Source: Pedobacter alluvionis (GTDB lineage: Bacteria; Bacteroidota; Bacteroidia; Sphingobacteriales; Sphingobacteriaceae). Taken from it: DNA of 64,000 nt. Below are positions 44,868 to 53,769 of the stretch, piece by piece. Positions within the stretch are counted from its first letter, which is position 1. Every line of letters starts with the position of its first letter. Made by a program: the position numbers and the translations under genes. Where the stretch lies: contig NZ_RCCK01000014.1 in the NCBI RefSeq assembly GCF_003664035.1, forward strand, positions 124,001 through 188,000, read 5' to 3'. The notes beneath the pieces are model-generated. The model saw only the letters and a list, made by a program, of their open reading frames with translations, did no database searches and was not told the origin of the DNA.

Positions 44868-47579
44868 ATGAAAACAACTTTTACCCTATTGTTATCTGCC
44901 ATTGCATTTGTACTTATATCGGCAACAACACTGAACAAACACATATACGAAAGCAAAACTTTCGATTTTTTCCAAAAACATAAAATAGACACACCAGACC
45001 AGGACCGCTTTGTGAAGGTTACCCTTGCGCAGGGAGAATTTACAGAACCTACCGAAATGACCGTACTTCCAAACCTTGATATTTTGGTTGCCCAACGTAG
45101 AGGTGAAGTATTGATTTATAAAAATCAGACTAAAAAAATTAAAGAGGCAGGCAAACTCGATGTTTATTTTAAAAGCAATACCCCTTATGTAAATGCAGAA
45201 GAAGGTTTATTGGGTATGGCTGCAGATCCAAAATTTGCGGTAAATAAATACATTTATCTTTTTTACAGCCCATTTGATAAATCTGTAAACCGGTTATCAA
45301 GGTTTAAGTTGGTTAACGATCAGATTGTAAAAGAATCGGAGAAAATTGTACTTGAATTCTATTCTCAGCGTGAAATATGCTGTCATACCGGAGGATCTAT
45401 TGCTTTTGGATCAGATAACCTGCTATATGTATCAACAGGCGATAACTCCACCCCATTTGATGCGCCAAAACAACAATATGTAAACAAAGGCTATGCCCCG
45501 CTCGACAACAGAAAGGGATTTGAACAATACGACTCCAGGAGATCGGCCGGTAATACGAACGATTTAAGAGGAAAAATACTTAGAATCAAGGTAAATGAAG
45601 ATGGTACCTACAGTATTCCTGACGGTAACCTTTTTCATAAAGACAATCCGAAAACCAAACCTGAAATTTATGTAATGGGAAATAGAAACCCTTACCGCAT
45701 TTCTGTAGATCAGAAAACCAACTTTTTATACTGGGGCGAGGTTGGACCTGATGCGCCGGACGATGACGATTTGAGAGGTCCAAGAGGTTATGATGAAGTA
45801 AACCAGGCACGAAAAGCGGGTAATTTTGGCTGGCCTTTGTTTATAGGCAATAACTACCCATACAAGGCCTACGATTATACCAATGGTACTAACGGAAATG
45901 CATTTGATCCGGCAAAACCGATCAATAATTCGCCAAACAACACCGGTTTGGAGCAACTGCCCCCAGCACAACCTGCTTATATCTGGTATCCTTACGGAGA
46001 ATCGAAAGAATTTCCACAGGTTGGTGCAGGTGGCCGAACAGCAATGGCCGGTCCGGTGTACTATGCCTCAACAAATTCACCTTACCCAGCCTATTATAAC
46101 GGAAAGCTAATTATTTATGAATGGGTACGTGGATGGGTTAAAGCGGTAACCATGAATGCACAAGGTGATTATGTAAGCATGGAGCCATTTATGGCTAATG
46201 TTTCTTTAGCAGCACCTATTGACATGGAATTGGGTCCCGATGGAAAATTATACATTCTTGAGTATGGCAAAGGCTGGTTTACCAAAAACCCTGATGCCGC
46301 AATTACCAGAATTGATTACCTGAAAGGCAACCGTCCACCATTAGTTGAAAGCCTGAATATTGCAAAAACAAGTGGTTTATTGCCTTATAAAATGACAGCA
46401 ACCGTTACCGCTAAAGATCCGGATGGCGATCCTTTAACCTACGTATGGAATGTTGGAAAAGGCGTTACCAAAACCACCACTGCGCCGACCCTACAGTATA
46501 CCTTTGCTAAAGCGGGCGAATATCCGGTAAGTGTTACCGTAATTGATAATAATAAAACTTCAGCAAAAAGTCAGGTGATACCGGTTTTTGCAGGTAACGA
46601 ACACCCTGTTGTAAATATAGATTTAACAGGTAACAAAAGTTTTTATTTTCCTAATAAACCAGTTGATTATAAAGTTTTAGTAAGTGATAAAGGCGCTAAA
46701 GTAAATACTAACCGCATATATATATCAAATACGTATACAGAAGGAACCGATTTAGCTGGTGCACAATTAGGGCACCAGCAGGCAGCACAAACCATGATTG
46801 GTAAAGCACTCATGTTGAAATCTGATTGTAGCACCTGCCATAAAGAATCAGCTGTTTCTATCGGCCCAGCTTTTGATAAAATTGCAGCAAAATATAAAAA
46901 CGACCCTAAAGCGGTTGATTACCTGGCTTCAAAAGTGATTGGCGGTAGCCATGGCGTGTGGGGAGAAGTACCAATGCCTGCACACACCGCAATGAAAGAA
47001 GCTGAAGTGAAAAAAATCACAGAGTGGATTATGACTTTAGGCAATAAAGAAGCGGTTAAAGCCTCACTTCCAACTACGGGCAAAATCATTCCGCCAGCTG
47101 CTACTGATAAGAAGAAATCAGTTTTAACTTTAAAGGCAACTTATACCGATGCAGGAAGTACAGCATTAAAAAAACCGTTAACCACAACAAAAGTGATCAA
47201 CCTGAGAAGTAATGTAATTGATGCGGACGATATCAAAGATTTTGGGGGCTTTGAGCGAAAAGATATTTATGGTGGTGAAAAACTTATTCTGACTAAGGAT
47301 AACGGCTGGATAGCCATTAAAAATGTTGACTTAACCGGTATTTCAGGTTTTAGTTATTCATTCTTAAACCTCGATCCCGGATCAGATGGTGAAATCGAAA
47401 TCAGATTGGACGATAGTAAAGGTATTATGATCGGGAAATCTACTTTTAGAAAAAGTGTGCCTATTAATATGATTTCGGATGGAAAAACCCATGATATTTA
47501 TTTCGTATTTAAGGTGATAAAAACAGGCGATAAAAAGAGCCGGGCCATTATCCAATCGATTACGGTAGAACCTAAATAG
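44868..47579 (+). CDS. modular PQQ-type sugar dehydrogenase with PKD, cytochrome c and CBM-like domains
   Basis: A 903-residue exported protein with an N-terminal hydrophobic signal (TTFTLLLSAIAFVLISA). Residues about 45-480 form a soluble glucose-dehydrogenase-like propeller (PTEMTVLPNLDILVAQRRGE, CCHTGGSIAFGSDNLLYVSTGD, GNRNPYRISVD). Residues about 490-580 form a PKD domain (TAKDPDGDPLTYVWNVGKG). About 640-725 is a cytochrome c with C654-STC-H658 and a distal Met candidate in VPMPAHTAM. The last 140 residues (NVIDADDIKDFGGFE on) resemble a CBM6-like domain. It is a self-contained carbohydrate oxidase with its own electron outlet; the substrate is unknown. Confidence 0.85.
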   Translation: MKTTFTLLLSAIAFVLISATTLNKHIYESKTFDFFQKHKIDTPDQDRFVKVTLAQGEFTEPTEMTVLPNLDILVAQRRGEVLIYKNQTKKIKEAGKLDVYFKSNTPYVNAEEGLLGMAADPKFAVNKYIYLFYSPFDKSVNRLSRFKLVNDQIVKESEKIVLEFYSQREICCHTGGSIAFGSDNLLYVSTGDNSTPFDAPKQQYVNKGYAPLDNRKGFEQYDSRRSAGNTNDLRGKILRIKVNEDGTYSIPDGNLFHKDNPKTKPEIYVMGNRNPYRISVDQKTNFLYWGEVGPDAPDDDDLRGPRGYDEVNQARKAGNFGWPLFIGNNYPYKAYDYTNGTNGNAFDPAKPINNSPNNTGLEQLPPAQPAYIWYPYGESKEFPQVGAGGRTAMAGPVYYASTNSPYPAYYNGKLIIYEWVRGWVKAVTMNAQGDYVSMEPFMANVSLAAPIDMELGPDGKLYILEYGKGWFTKNPDAAITRIDYLKGNRPPLVESLNIAKTSGLLPYKMTATVTAKDPDGDPLTYVWNVGKGVTKTTTAPTLQYTFAKAGEYPVSVTVIDNNKTSAKSQVIPVFAGNEHPVVNIDLTGNKSFYFPNKPVDYKVLVSDKGAKVNTNRIYISNTYTEGTDLAGAQLGHQQAAQTMIGKALMLKSDCSTCHKESAVSIGPAFDKIAAKYKNDPKAVDYLASKVIGGSHGVWGEVPMPAHTAMKEAEVKKITEWIMTLGNKEAVKASLPTTGKIIPPAATDKKKSVLTLKATYTDAGSTALKKPLTTTKVINLRSNVIDADDIKDFGGFERKDIYGGEKLILTKDNGWIAIKNVDLTGISGFSYSFLNLDPGSDGEIEIRLDDSKGIMIGKSTFRKSVPINMISDGKTHDIYFVFKVIKTGDKKSRAIIQSITVEPK

Positions 47580-47625
47580 GTCTATAAATAAAATTATTTT
47601 GATGTTGGCGTCATTCCCGCCTGCG

Positions 47626-48117
47626 CTTATGGTGTGGACACATCTCTGTTAATTTACATTTGTTTTTTAGCTTCTTTGCCTAGGTCGATCGTCATGCTGA
47701 ATTTATTTCAGCATCTTTCCTTCTAATAGCAAGCTTTAATATCTTAAAAAAATATACTTTGGAGATAAATGTTGTTTTTTCCGCTCTATGCCGCGGTGGC
47801 ATGGTACTTTGGAGCGCCAAAGTACCCAAAGCGCTTTGTCAATCCAGCAATGAGCCTGTTGCACAATCTCACACGCATCAAAAAAACAGCGACACTTCGT
47901 TTTGTGTTCAATTTTTTTTTAAAATAAAATCATCGGTTATGAACACAAAACCACTACGTTTCAGGTTTGTTAGTGCCGTTTTTACTGTTTTGCAGCTGTT
48001 TTTTTGATTTCCCTGGCTCTTGGGATTGACAGCGTCCTTGGTTAAAATCCGTGCTTTATTAAAGTTGGTTAGCAAAACGCCTAAACTAACTTAAAAAATA
48101 TGTGTCCACAAGATAGG
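47626..48117. mobile_element. repeat R3, copy b, with 6-7-bp target duplication
   Basis: Reverse-oriented relative of 41717-42086, longer by about 120 bp because another repeat (TGCTGAATTTATTTCAGCA) lies inside near 47690. The ends CTTATGGTGTGGACACAT and ATGTGTCCACAAGATAGG are inverted. CCTGCGC flanks both sides (47620-47626 and 48118-48124). The insertion split a hairpin-type repeat: GCGTCATTCCCGC on the left, GCGGGAATGACGC on the right. The rest of 47580-48223 holds no gene. Confidence 0.72.
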
Positions 48118-48223
48118 CCTGCGCGGGAATGACGCAACTATAAATATCACTCGGCAATTACGCACTTCTGGATTTTTATTGTAAAAATTACTGATTTCAT
48201 ACCCTTCGTTAATTCAGCAATAA

Positions 48224-48231
48224 TATCTTTG
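48224..48231 (+). promoter_or_regulatory. -7 promoter box TATCTTTG of the HAD gene
   Basis: Exact TAnnTTTG match ending 12-21 bp before the two candidate ATG codons (48244, 48253). It makes the in-frame TTG at 48229 impossible as a start. Confidence 0.55.
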
Positions 48232-48252
48232 CAGGAAATCCTGATGATTGCC

Positions 48253-48888
48253 ATGCAAAACATTAAAAACATTATTTTCGATTACGGAAACGTAATATTT
48301 GATATCGATTTCAGAGTTGCTCAGGCTTCTTTTCAAAAACTGGGCATTACAGATATCGAAAATTTCTTTGCGCACAAAGCGCATAACCAACTGTTTGATG
48401 ACTTTGAAACTGGTGCCATTTCTCCGGCCGAATTTAGGGCAGGAATTAGAAATGCCGCAGGCAAACCCGAATTAACCGACCAGCAGATTGATGAGGCATG
48501 GAATAGCCTGTTAATTGGCACGATACAAGAAAATCACGATTTACTGCTTGAGGTAAAAGAAAAATACCGTACTTTTTTGTTAAGCAATAACAACGAAATC
48601 CACTACGATTGGATTATCAATTACCTGAAAGCAACTTTCCAGATTAATAATTACGATGCTTATTTCGAGAAAGCTTATTTCTCGCAACACATGAAACTGC
48701 GTAAACCCAACACCAATATTTTTGAGCAGGTGTTAAAAGAAAATAACCTCGATCCAGCCGAAACCTTATTTATCGACGATAGTCCACAACATATAGAAGG
48801 CGCTAAAAAAGTGGGATTAAATACCCTATTAATGACCGAAAAACCAGCTCAATTGGGTACTTTTCTAAAAGCAAACGGAATTTTGTAA
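48253..48888 (+). CDS. HAD-superfamily hydrolase
   Basis: About 211 residues. Motif I IIFDYGNVIFDID has the nucleophile Asp of FDYGNV and the Asp of FDIDF, motif II is FLLSNNN, motif III Lys is in KLRKP, and motif IV is ETLFIDDSPQHI. The cap is helical, as in the subfamily IA phosphatases/phosphoglucomutases. I place the start at 48253 (MQNIKN); ATG 48244 is equally possible. It is followed after 8 bp by the DUF962 gene, so both are probably one transcript. Substrate unknown. Confidence 0.85.
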   Translation: MQNIKNIIFDYGNVIFDIDFRVAQASFQKLGITDIENFFAHKAHNQLFDDFETGAISPAEFRAGIRNAAGKPELTDQQIDEAWNSLLIGTIQENHDLLLEVKEKYRTFLLSNNNEIHYDWIINYLKATFQINNYDAYFEKAYFSQHMKLRKPNTNIFEQVLKENNLDPAETLFIDDSPQHIEGAKKVGLNTLLMTEKPAQLGTFLKANGIL

Positions 48889-48896
48889 ATTAATAT

Positions 48897-49217
48897 ATGT
48901 CAGAAAAAAAGTTTAAGTCGCTAAAAGAGTTCTACCCTTTTTACTTGTCAGAGCATAAAAATACCACATCGCGTATCCTGCATTTTATCGGTACCGGCTT
49001 GGTTTGCCTGGCTTTTTTCACAGGTTTTCTTTTTCACAACTGGCATTTCTTTTTAGCAATTCCTGTATTGGGCTACGGCTTTGCGTGGGTTGGACATTTC
49101 TTTTTCGAGAAAAACAAACCTGCTACCTTTCAGTATCCGGGCTATAGTTTAGTGAGCGATTTTATCCTATTCTACGATCTGTTATCCGGCAGACAGTCTT
49201 TTGTAATAAAGAAATAA
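48897..49217 (+). CDS. DUF962/Mpo1-like membrane protein
   Basis: A 106-residue protein with three or four hydrophobic segments. SEHKNTTSRILHFIGTGL and GHFFFEKNKPATF are the conserved His-containing motifs of the Mpo1/YGL010w family; the yeast member is an Fe-dependent dioxygenase of 2-hydroxy fatty acids. Membrane-bound. The same enzymatic activity here is possible but not shown; a fatty acid hydroxylase gene lies 3 kb downstream. Confidence 0.86.
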   Translation: MSEKKFKSLKEFYPFYLSEHKNTTSRILHFIGTGLVCLAFFTGFLFHNWHFFLAIPVLGYGFAWVGHFFFEKNKPATFQYPGYSLVSDFILFYDLLSGRQSFVIKK

Positions 49218-49550
49218 TTTTCAGGAGTTAAAAATAACCTTTCCATCTAAACTCGATTGAAGCGGCATCCTTTTTGGCTGTCACCCTGAGCGAAGTCGAA
49301 GGGCAGCCAAAAAGATATAGCGCAAAGCGAGGCTGCATGTCCCGAATGACTACTGCAAGATCATTTCCAAAAAATAATGAATCAATAATAAGACATGAAA
49401 GATGCTGAACTAAAAGAAAATCGTCATCTCGACTGAAGCACCGCGGAATGGAGAGATCTACCTTGAGATAGATTTCTCGACTGCGTTGCACTCCGATCGA
49501 AATGACAACTCTGTTAACTAAAAACTACCAACTGTTAACTAAAAACTAAA
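49218..49550. repeat. spacer with dispersed repeats
   Basis: About 49271-49300 contains GTCACCCTGAGCGAAGTCGA, and about 49416-49506 has an inverted pair GTCATCTCGAC ... GATCGAAATGAC around CGGAATGGAGAGATCT. Both are widespread intergenic hairpin types. The final bases repeat TGTTAACTAAAAACTA. No gene. Confidence 0.5.
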
Positions 49551-50735
49551 CTACAGTTTCCTTCTTTTTAATTCTCTTTCAATCAAGCCAAGTTCACGGC
49601 CTGTTTGTCCGGCTACTGAAGTATTTTCTTGCGCCCTTCTGAACAAATAAGGCATTACTGCTTTAATCGGTCCGTAAGGAACATATTTTGCTACATTATA
49701 GTTCGAATCGGCAAGATTAAAACTTAAGTTGTCACTCATCCCCAATAACTGGGCAAAATATACATGAGGATGATTGTGCGTTATATTTTTTTCCTCTAAA
49801 AGATAAGTCAGTAAGCGGCTGCTATCTTCATTATGCGTTCCGGCAACTATGGCAATTTCCTCAATATGATCAATACAATAACGTAAAGATTCGTTATAAT
49901 CGCGGTCAGATGCTTCTTTATCAGGCTGAATTGGCGAAGGATATCCCATTTCCAAAGCGCGTTTACGCTCCTTTTCCATGTAAGCACCACGTACCATTTT
50001 CACGCCTAAAATAAAACCATCTGCTTTGGCTATTAAATGGTCAGCTTTCATATCCGCTAATTTATCATGACGATACATTTGGTAAGTATTGTACACAATA
50101 ATCCGTTCCCGGTTAAATTTACGCATCATATCCAGCGCCAGCTCATCAATGGTATTCTGAATCCAGGTTTCTTCAGCATCAATCATTATGGGCACAGCTT
50201 TATCGAAAGCCGTTTTACAGATCATTTCACAACGCAGTTTTACTTTTTCGTATTCTGCCTGTTCTGCTGCAGTTAAAACTTCTTTGGCATCCAGTTTCTG
50301 CAAGAGTGCAAAACGGCCGATACCGGTTATTTTGAAAACTGTAATCGGAATTTTGGTATCGCCATCGGCACGTACAATCGTACGGATAATTTCGGCACAG
50401 GTTTCGTCAAAAACCTGTTCTTCTTCTTCTCCTTCTACCGAATAATCTAAAATGGTACCTACCCCGCCTTTATCCAATTGCTCAATAGCTTTATTACATT
50501 CTGCAATGGTTTCACCACCGCAAAACTGCTGAAAAATGGTTGCTTTGATCGCCCCCTGAATCGGCAAACCGATATTTAAAAAGAAGTTTGTAATGGCCGG
50601 ACCAACTTTGGTGAGGAAATTACTCCCAATCATTTTAAAAAGCCAGTATGCTTTTTTAAGCTCATGGTTAGATTTTTGACGGAAAGCGATTTCCGTATTG
50701 TCGAAATTGGGTTGTTTTTTGGTGGATAAATCCAT
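49551..50735 (-). CDS. proline dehydrogenase
   Basis: Monofunctional FAD-dependent PRODH, 394 residues, oxidising proline to pyrroline-5-carboxylate at the membrane face. Motifs: DYSVEGEEEE, VFKITGIGRFALL, MIDAEETWIQ, GVKMVRGAYMEKER, VAGTHNED and the C-terminal YVPYGPIKAVMPYLFRRAQEN (in part) with the substrate-binding arginines. The absent P5C dehydrogenase half means a separate partner gene elsewhere. It is divergent from the S4 gene. Confidence 0.92.
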   Translation of the reverse strand: MDLSTKKQPNFDNTEIAFRQKSNHELKKAYWLFKMIGSNFLTKVGPAITNFFLNIGLPIQGAIKATIFQQFCGGETIAECNKAIEQLDKGGVGTILDYSVEGEEEEQVFDETCAEIIRTIVRADGDTKIPITVFKITGIGRFALLQKLDAKEVLTAAEQAEYEKVKLRCEMICKTAFDKAVPIMIDAEETWIQNTIDELALDMMRKFNRERIIVYNTYQMYRHDKLADMKADHLIAKADGFILGVKMVRGAYMEKERKRALEMGYPSPIQPDKEASDRDYNESLRYCIDHIEEIAIVAGTHNEDSSRLLTYLLEEKNITHNHPHVYFAQLLGMSDNLSFNLADSNYNVAKYVPYGPIKAVMPYLFRRAQENTSVAGQTGRELGLIERELKRRKL

Positions 50736-50828
50736 TTTTACTATATAATAAGTCAGATTGGTGCAAAATTATAAAAAGCATTGGTTGTTAAAACTAAAAA
50801 CCTCTAAATAATCGTATTTTTGCATAAA

Positions 50829-51035
50829 ATGATACAATTCAAATTAGAAGGCGAATTTATTCCATTAATCCAACTGCTAAAAGCAACAGGCTTGGTTGGA
50901 ACCGGTGGTGATGCACAGGCTGCTGTGATGGACGGTTTGGTAAAATGCAACGGTGAAGTAGAATTCCGCAAACGCTATAAAGTCAGGGTTGGCGACATCA
51001 TCACTTTTGAACAAGATAAAATCGAAGTAATTTAA
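50829..51035 (+). CDS. S4-domain RNA-binding protein (YbcJ-like)
   Basis: A 68-residue single S4 domain (FIPLIQLLKATGLVGTGGDA, VMDGLVKCNGEVEFRKRYKV). The ATG at 50829 is chosen because the -7 box TATTTTTG covers 50815-50822, including the in-frame TTG at 50820; the transcript is then nearly leaderless. The last base of the stop codon is the first base of the aroB ATG. Probably RNA- or ribosome-associated. Confidence 0.85.
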   Translation: MIQFKLEGEFIPLIQLLKATGLVGTGGDAQAAVMDGLVKCNGEVEFRKRYKVRVGDIITFEQDKIEVI

Positions 51036-52093
51036 TGGAAACCTTAACGAGCGCAGGCCATTCGCTTTATTTCGAAAGCAATTTAGACGCCTTAAAAACA
51101 CTTTTAGAAAGCAACAAGTACAGCAAAGTTTTTGTACTTGCTGATGAGCATACCAGCGAAATCTGTTTACCGCTTTTCCAGTCGCTTTTAGATGATTTTT
51201 CTGAATTTGACCTGATTGAAACTTCGGCAGGCGAAGAAAATAAAAATATCGATTTCTGTATCGGCATCTGGAAAACCTTACTGGATTTTGAAGCCGACCG
51301 CAAAAGTTTAATGATCAATCTTGGCGGTGGTGTAATTACCGATATGGGTGGCTTTATTGCCTCTACCTATAAAAGAGGTATTGATTTTATCAATGTACCT
51401 ACTACCCTTCTATCACAGGTTGATGCTTCGGTAGGCGGCAAAACAGGAATAGATATTGACAATGTAAAAAACATGGTAGGTACCTTTACCTTACCACAAA
51501 TGGTTTTTATCGAAACTGCATTCTTAAAAACATTGCCGGAGCGTGAGCTTTTATCAGGCTTTGCTGAAATGATTAAACATGGTTTAATTTATGATAAGCC
51601 TTACTACGAAAAATTAAAGGCAAGTAGCTACTTAACGCCTGCTGCAGAAGACATTTACCGATCAGTTGAAATTAAAAACGAAGTGGTTACCATCGATCCG
51701 CATGAAAAAAACCTACGGAAGATTTTAAACTTCGGCCATACCATTGGTCACGCTGTAGAAGGCTACTCACTGGCAAATGACGAAAATCCATTAACACACG
51801 GTGAGGCCATTGCAATTGGTTTTGTGTGCGAGGCAGCCTTATCAATCAAAAACAGTACGCTAAGCAAAGACGAACTAAAGGATATTAGTGGCTATATCCT
51901 GTCTCTGTATCCTAAGTACCATATTAAAAAAGAAAGTTTTGATACGCTTTTGGAACTAATGCAAAGTGATAAAAAGAATGAAGATGGAAATATTCTCTTT
52001 TCACTTTTAGAAACAACAGGTAAATGCACGTTTAACTGCCGTGTAAGTACAGCCGATATTTTAAGCAGTTTAGATTACTATAACAGTTTGTAA
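51035..52093 (+). CDS. aroB: 3-dehydroquinate synthase
   Basis: Second step of the shikimate pathway; NAD- and metal-dependent. The 352-residue protein has GEENKNIDFCIGIWKTL, NLGGGVITDMGGFIASTYKRG (in part), PTTLLSQVDASVGGKTGI, EMIKHG and the metal ligands in NFGHTIGHAVE and HGEAIAIG. It overlaps the S4 gene by one base and is followed by the hydroxylase gene after 1 bp, so the three form an operon ending at the terminator near 53067. Confidence 0.95.
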   Translation: METLTSAGHSLYFESNLDALKTLLESNKYSKVFVLADEHTSEICLPLFQSLLDDFSEFDLIETSAGEENKNIDFCIGIWKTLLDFEADRKSLMINLGGGVITDMGGFIASTYKRGIDFINVPTTLLSQVDASVGGKTGIDIDNVKNMVGTFTLPQMVFIETAFLKTLPERELLSGFAEMIKHGLIYDKPYYEKLKASSYLTPAAEDIYRSVEIKNEVVTIDPHEKNLRKILNFGHTIGHAVEGYSLANDENPLTHGEAIAIGFVCEAALSIKNSTLSKDELKDISGYILSLYPKYHIKKESFDTLLELMQSDKKNEDGNILFSLLETTGKCTFNCRVSTADILSSLDYYNSL

Positions 52094-52094
52094 A

Positions 52095-53057
52095 ATGAAG
52101 TACACCGGAAGTGATATTTCTGTTATCGGGCTATTTGGCTTTGTAATCGTTTTAACCTTCGTTGAAATGTATTTCAGCTACCAGCACGACAGAAAATTAT
52201 ATACCAAACGCGATACCTGGACGAACATCTACCTGATGACGGCAGCCGTTGTGATTAATTTAGGCACTAAAACATTTACTTTTTTCTTATTGGCCTATTG
52301 TTACCAGTTCCGTTTATTCCAGATCTCAAATATTTGGCTGTATTGGCTTGTTTTGATTTTAGCTCAGGATTTTCTGTATTGGTTTTTGCATACCGTTGGG
52401 CATTATGTACGCTTTTTCTGGGCAATGCATGTTACCCATCATTCATCTGAACACTTTAACTTAACCACAGGCTTCCGTTCAACTGTTTTTGAGCCTTTGT
52501 ACCGGGTTTTCTTTTATCTTCCGCTGGCATTTATGGGCTTTACGGCGGTTGATATTCTTTTTGCATACCTGGTTACCCAAATTTACGGCAATCTCGTTCA
52601 CACCCAATACAACATCAAATTCCCTAAATGGTATGAGTATATTTTCGTAACCCCATCCCATCATAGGGTCCACCATGCCAGCAATGTGCGTTACCTGGAT
52701 AAAAACATGGGTATGGTATTGATTCTTTGGGACAGGTGGTTTGGCACTTTCCAGGAAGAATTGCCTGAAGATGTAGTGAAATACGGTCTAACTTCACAAC
52801 CTACTGATACGGGGCCAGTAAATATTATTTTCCATGAGTTTATCGCTTTAACTGCAGACGTTAAAAAGGCACCAAACTTTATGGATAAATTGAAATACAT
52901 TTTCAATCCACCGGGATGGAGCCATGATGGAAGCACTAAAATCGCTAAAATTATGCAGCAGGAATTACGTGAGGAAGAACAGAAAAAGTATGATGAACTG
53001 CAACTGCAAAAAGTAAAGGGACTTAACGATAGAGGGGAATTAAGTTCTACAGGATAG
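52095..53057 (+). CDS. fatty acid hydroxylase / sterol desaturase family enzyme
   Basis: Membrane di-iron enzyme of 320 residues. Histidine clusters: WFLHTVGHYVRFFWAMHVTHH (in part: HTVGH and HVTHH with SSEHFN) and THTQYN/SHHRVHHAS. Four to five hydrophobic helices. In Bacteroidota such enzymes hydroxylate lipids or build ornithine or carotenoid lipids; the exact substrate is not evident. The tail from about residue 290 is charged and soluble. Confidence 0.88.
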   Translation: MKYTGSDISVIGLFGFVIVLTFVEMYFSYQHDRKLYTKRDTWTNIYLMTAAVVINLGTKTFTFFLLAYCYQFRLFQISNIWLYWLVLILAQDFLYWFLHTVGHYVRFFWAMHVTHHSSEHFNLTTGFRSTVFEPLYRVFFYLPLAFMGFTAVDILFAYLVTQIYGNLVHTQYNIKFPKWYEYIFVTPSHHRVHHASNVRYLDKNMGMVLILWDRWFGTFQEELPEDVVKYGLTSQPTDTGPVNIIFHEFIALTADVKKAPNFMDKLKYIFNPPGWSHDGSTKIAKIMQQELREEEQKKYDELQLQKVKGLNDRGELSSTG

Positions 53058-53066
53058 AAATAATTT

Positions 53067-53095
53067 AAAGGTCTGTGTCTCCACAGACCTTTTTT
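53067..53095 (+). terminator. terminator of the S4-aroB-hydroxylase operon
   Basis: Stem AAAGGTCTGTG / CACAGACCTTT, loop TCTC, then a T run; 10 bp after the stop. Confidence 0.93.
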
Positions 53096-53578
53096 GTTAA
53101 CGATTTTATTGCTTTTTAACCGCAGATGCGCACAGATAAACACAGATGATGGTTTCGTACGCTAAAAATCTTGTGATTTTGGGGACTAATTAATTCATAA
53201 AAATCAATATAAAGACAGTATTGATATACGAGTAAAATTCCCTCGAGTTACTGTCATTTCGAGCGTATTCGATAGCTATCGCGTGTAAAGCAGTCGAGAA
53301 CCCAAAGGCTCTGCGAATCAAAATCTGTCTAGATAGATCTCTCCACTTCGCGTTGCTCCGGTCGAGATGACGACGATTCTATTGAGTCTTTCAATGGTAG
53401 ATGCTTCGTACCCCCAGCATGACAACTTATCTGTGTTTATCCTCTTATCTGTGGTTAATAATACACTAACCATATAAAAATCCGTTTTTAAGTTGTTTCA
53501 AAAAATAAAAAGACTAATCCAGAATACAGATCATTTTTAACAAAATTAAATTTTATTAAAAATATTTTCGTTTTCCTA
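53096..53578. repeat. spacer with dispersed repeats
   Basis: TTAACCGCAGATGCGCACAG (53116 on) and ATCTGTGGTTAA (53447-53458) look like the two halves of an R2-related element separated by about 290 bp. Between them lies TCATTTCGA...TCGAGATGA with AGATCTCTCCACTTCGCG, the same family as at 8555 and 49416. No gene. Confidence 0.5.
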
Positions 53579-53608
53579 TTGACAAATTAAATTTTGTTAT
53601 TACATTTG
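53579..53608 (+). promoter_or_regulatory. promoter of the aromatic-amino-acid operon
   Basis: TTG at 53579-53581, a 19-bp spacer and TACATTTG at 53601-53608, an almost exact Bacteroidota consensus. The predicted start site (about 53614) lies a dozen bases before the leader-peptide ATG. Confidence 0.78.
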
Positions 53609-53625
53609 GCTCAACAAAAAAAGAA

Positions 53626-53688
53626 ATGCAAATTACAAACACATATTACTTTGGTTACTTTTACTATTTTAGTGAGAGCCGGGGCTAA
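53626..53688 (+). CDS. Tyr/Phe-rich leader peptide of the pheA attenuator
   Basis: 20 codons: ATG at 53626, TAA at 53686-53688. Codons 7-15 (53644-53670) read YYFGYFYYF: eight aromatic residues in nine, five Tyr and three Phe. Such a run is the classic sensor of aminoacyl-tRNA supply, as in E. coli pheL. The last codons (53678-53686) form the strand that can pair with the terminator 5' arm. No other role for so short a peptide is likely. Confidence 0.82.
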   Translation: MQITNTYYFGYFYYFSESRG

Positions 53689-53723
53689 TATGCAAAAAGA
53701 TATATAACAATATTAAAATGTAT

Positions 53724-53756
53724 AAAAAAGTCCCGGCAAACAGCCGGGACTTTTTT
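53724..53756 (+). terminator. attenuator terminator ahead of pheA
   Basis: Perfect 8-bp G+C-rich stem GTCCCGGC / GCCGGGAC (extended by A-T pairs), loop AAACA, then six T, only 13 bp before the pheA ATG. The 5' arm (AGTCCCGGC, 53729-53737) can alternatively pair with GCCGGGGCT at 53678-53686 by nine contiguous pairs (one G-U), forming an antiterminator. Confidence 0.9.
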
Positions 53757-53769
53757 GTTTTAACGCAAA

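Noticed and set aside
53116..53458. Complete third R2 element
   Set aside because: Only the inner ends (TTAACCGCAG and CTGTGGTTAA) are present about 290 bp apart; the terminal CAATGTCATT motifs are missing, so it is at most a remnant.
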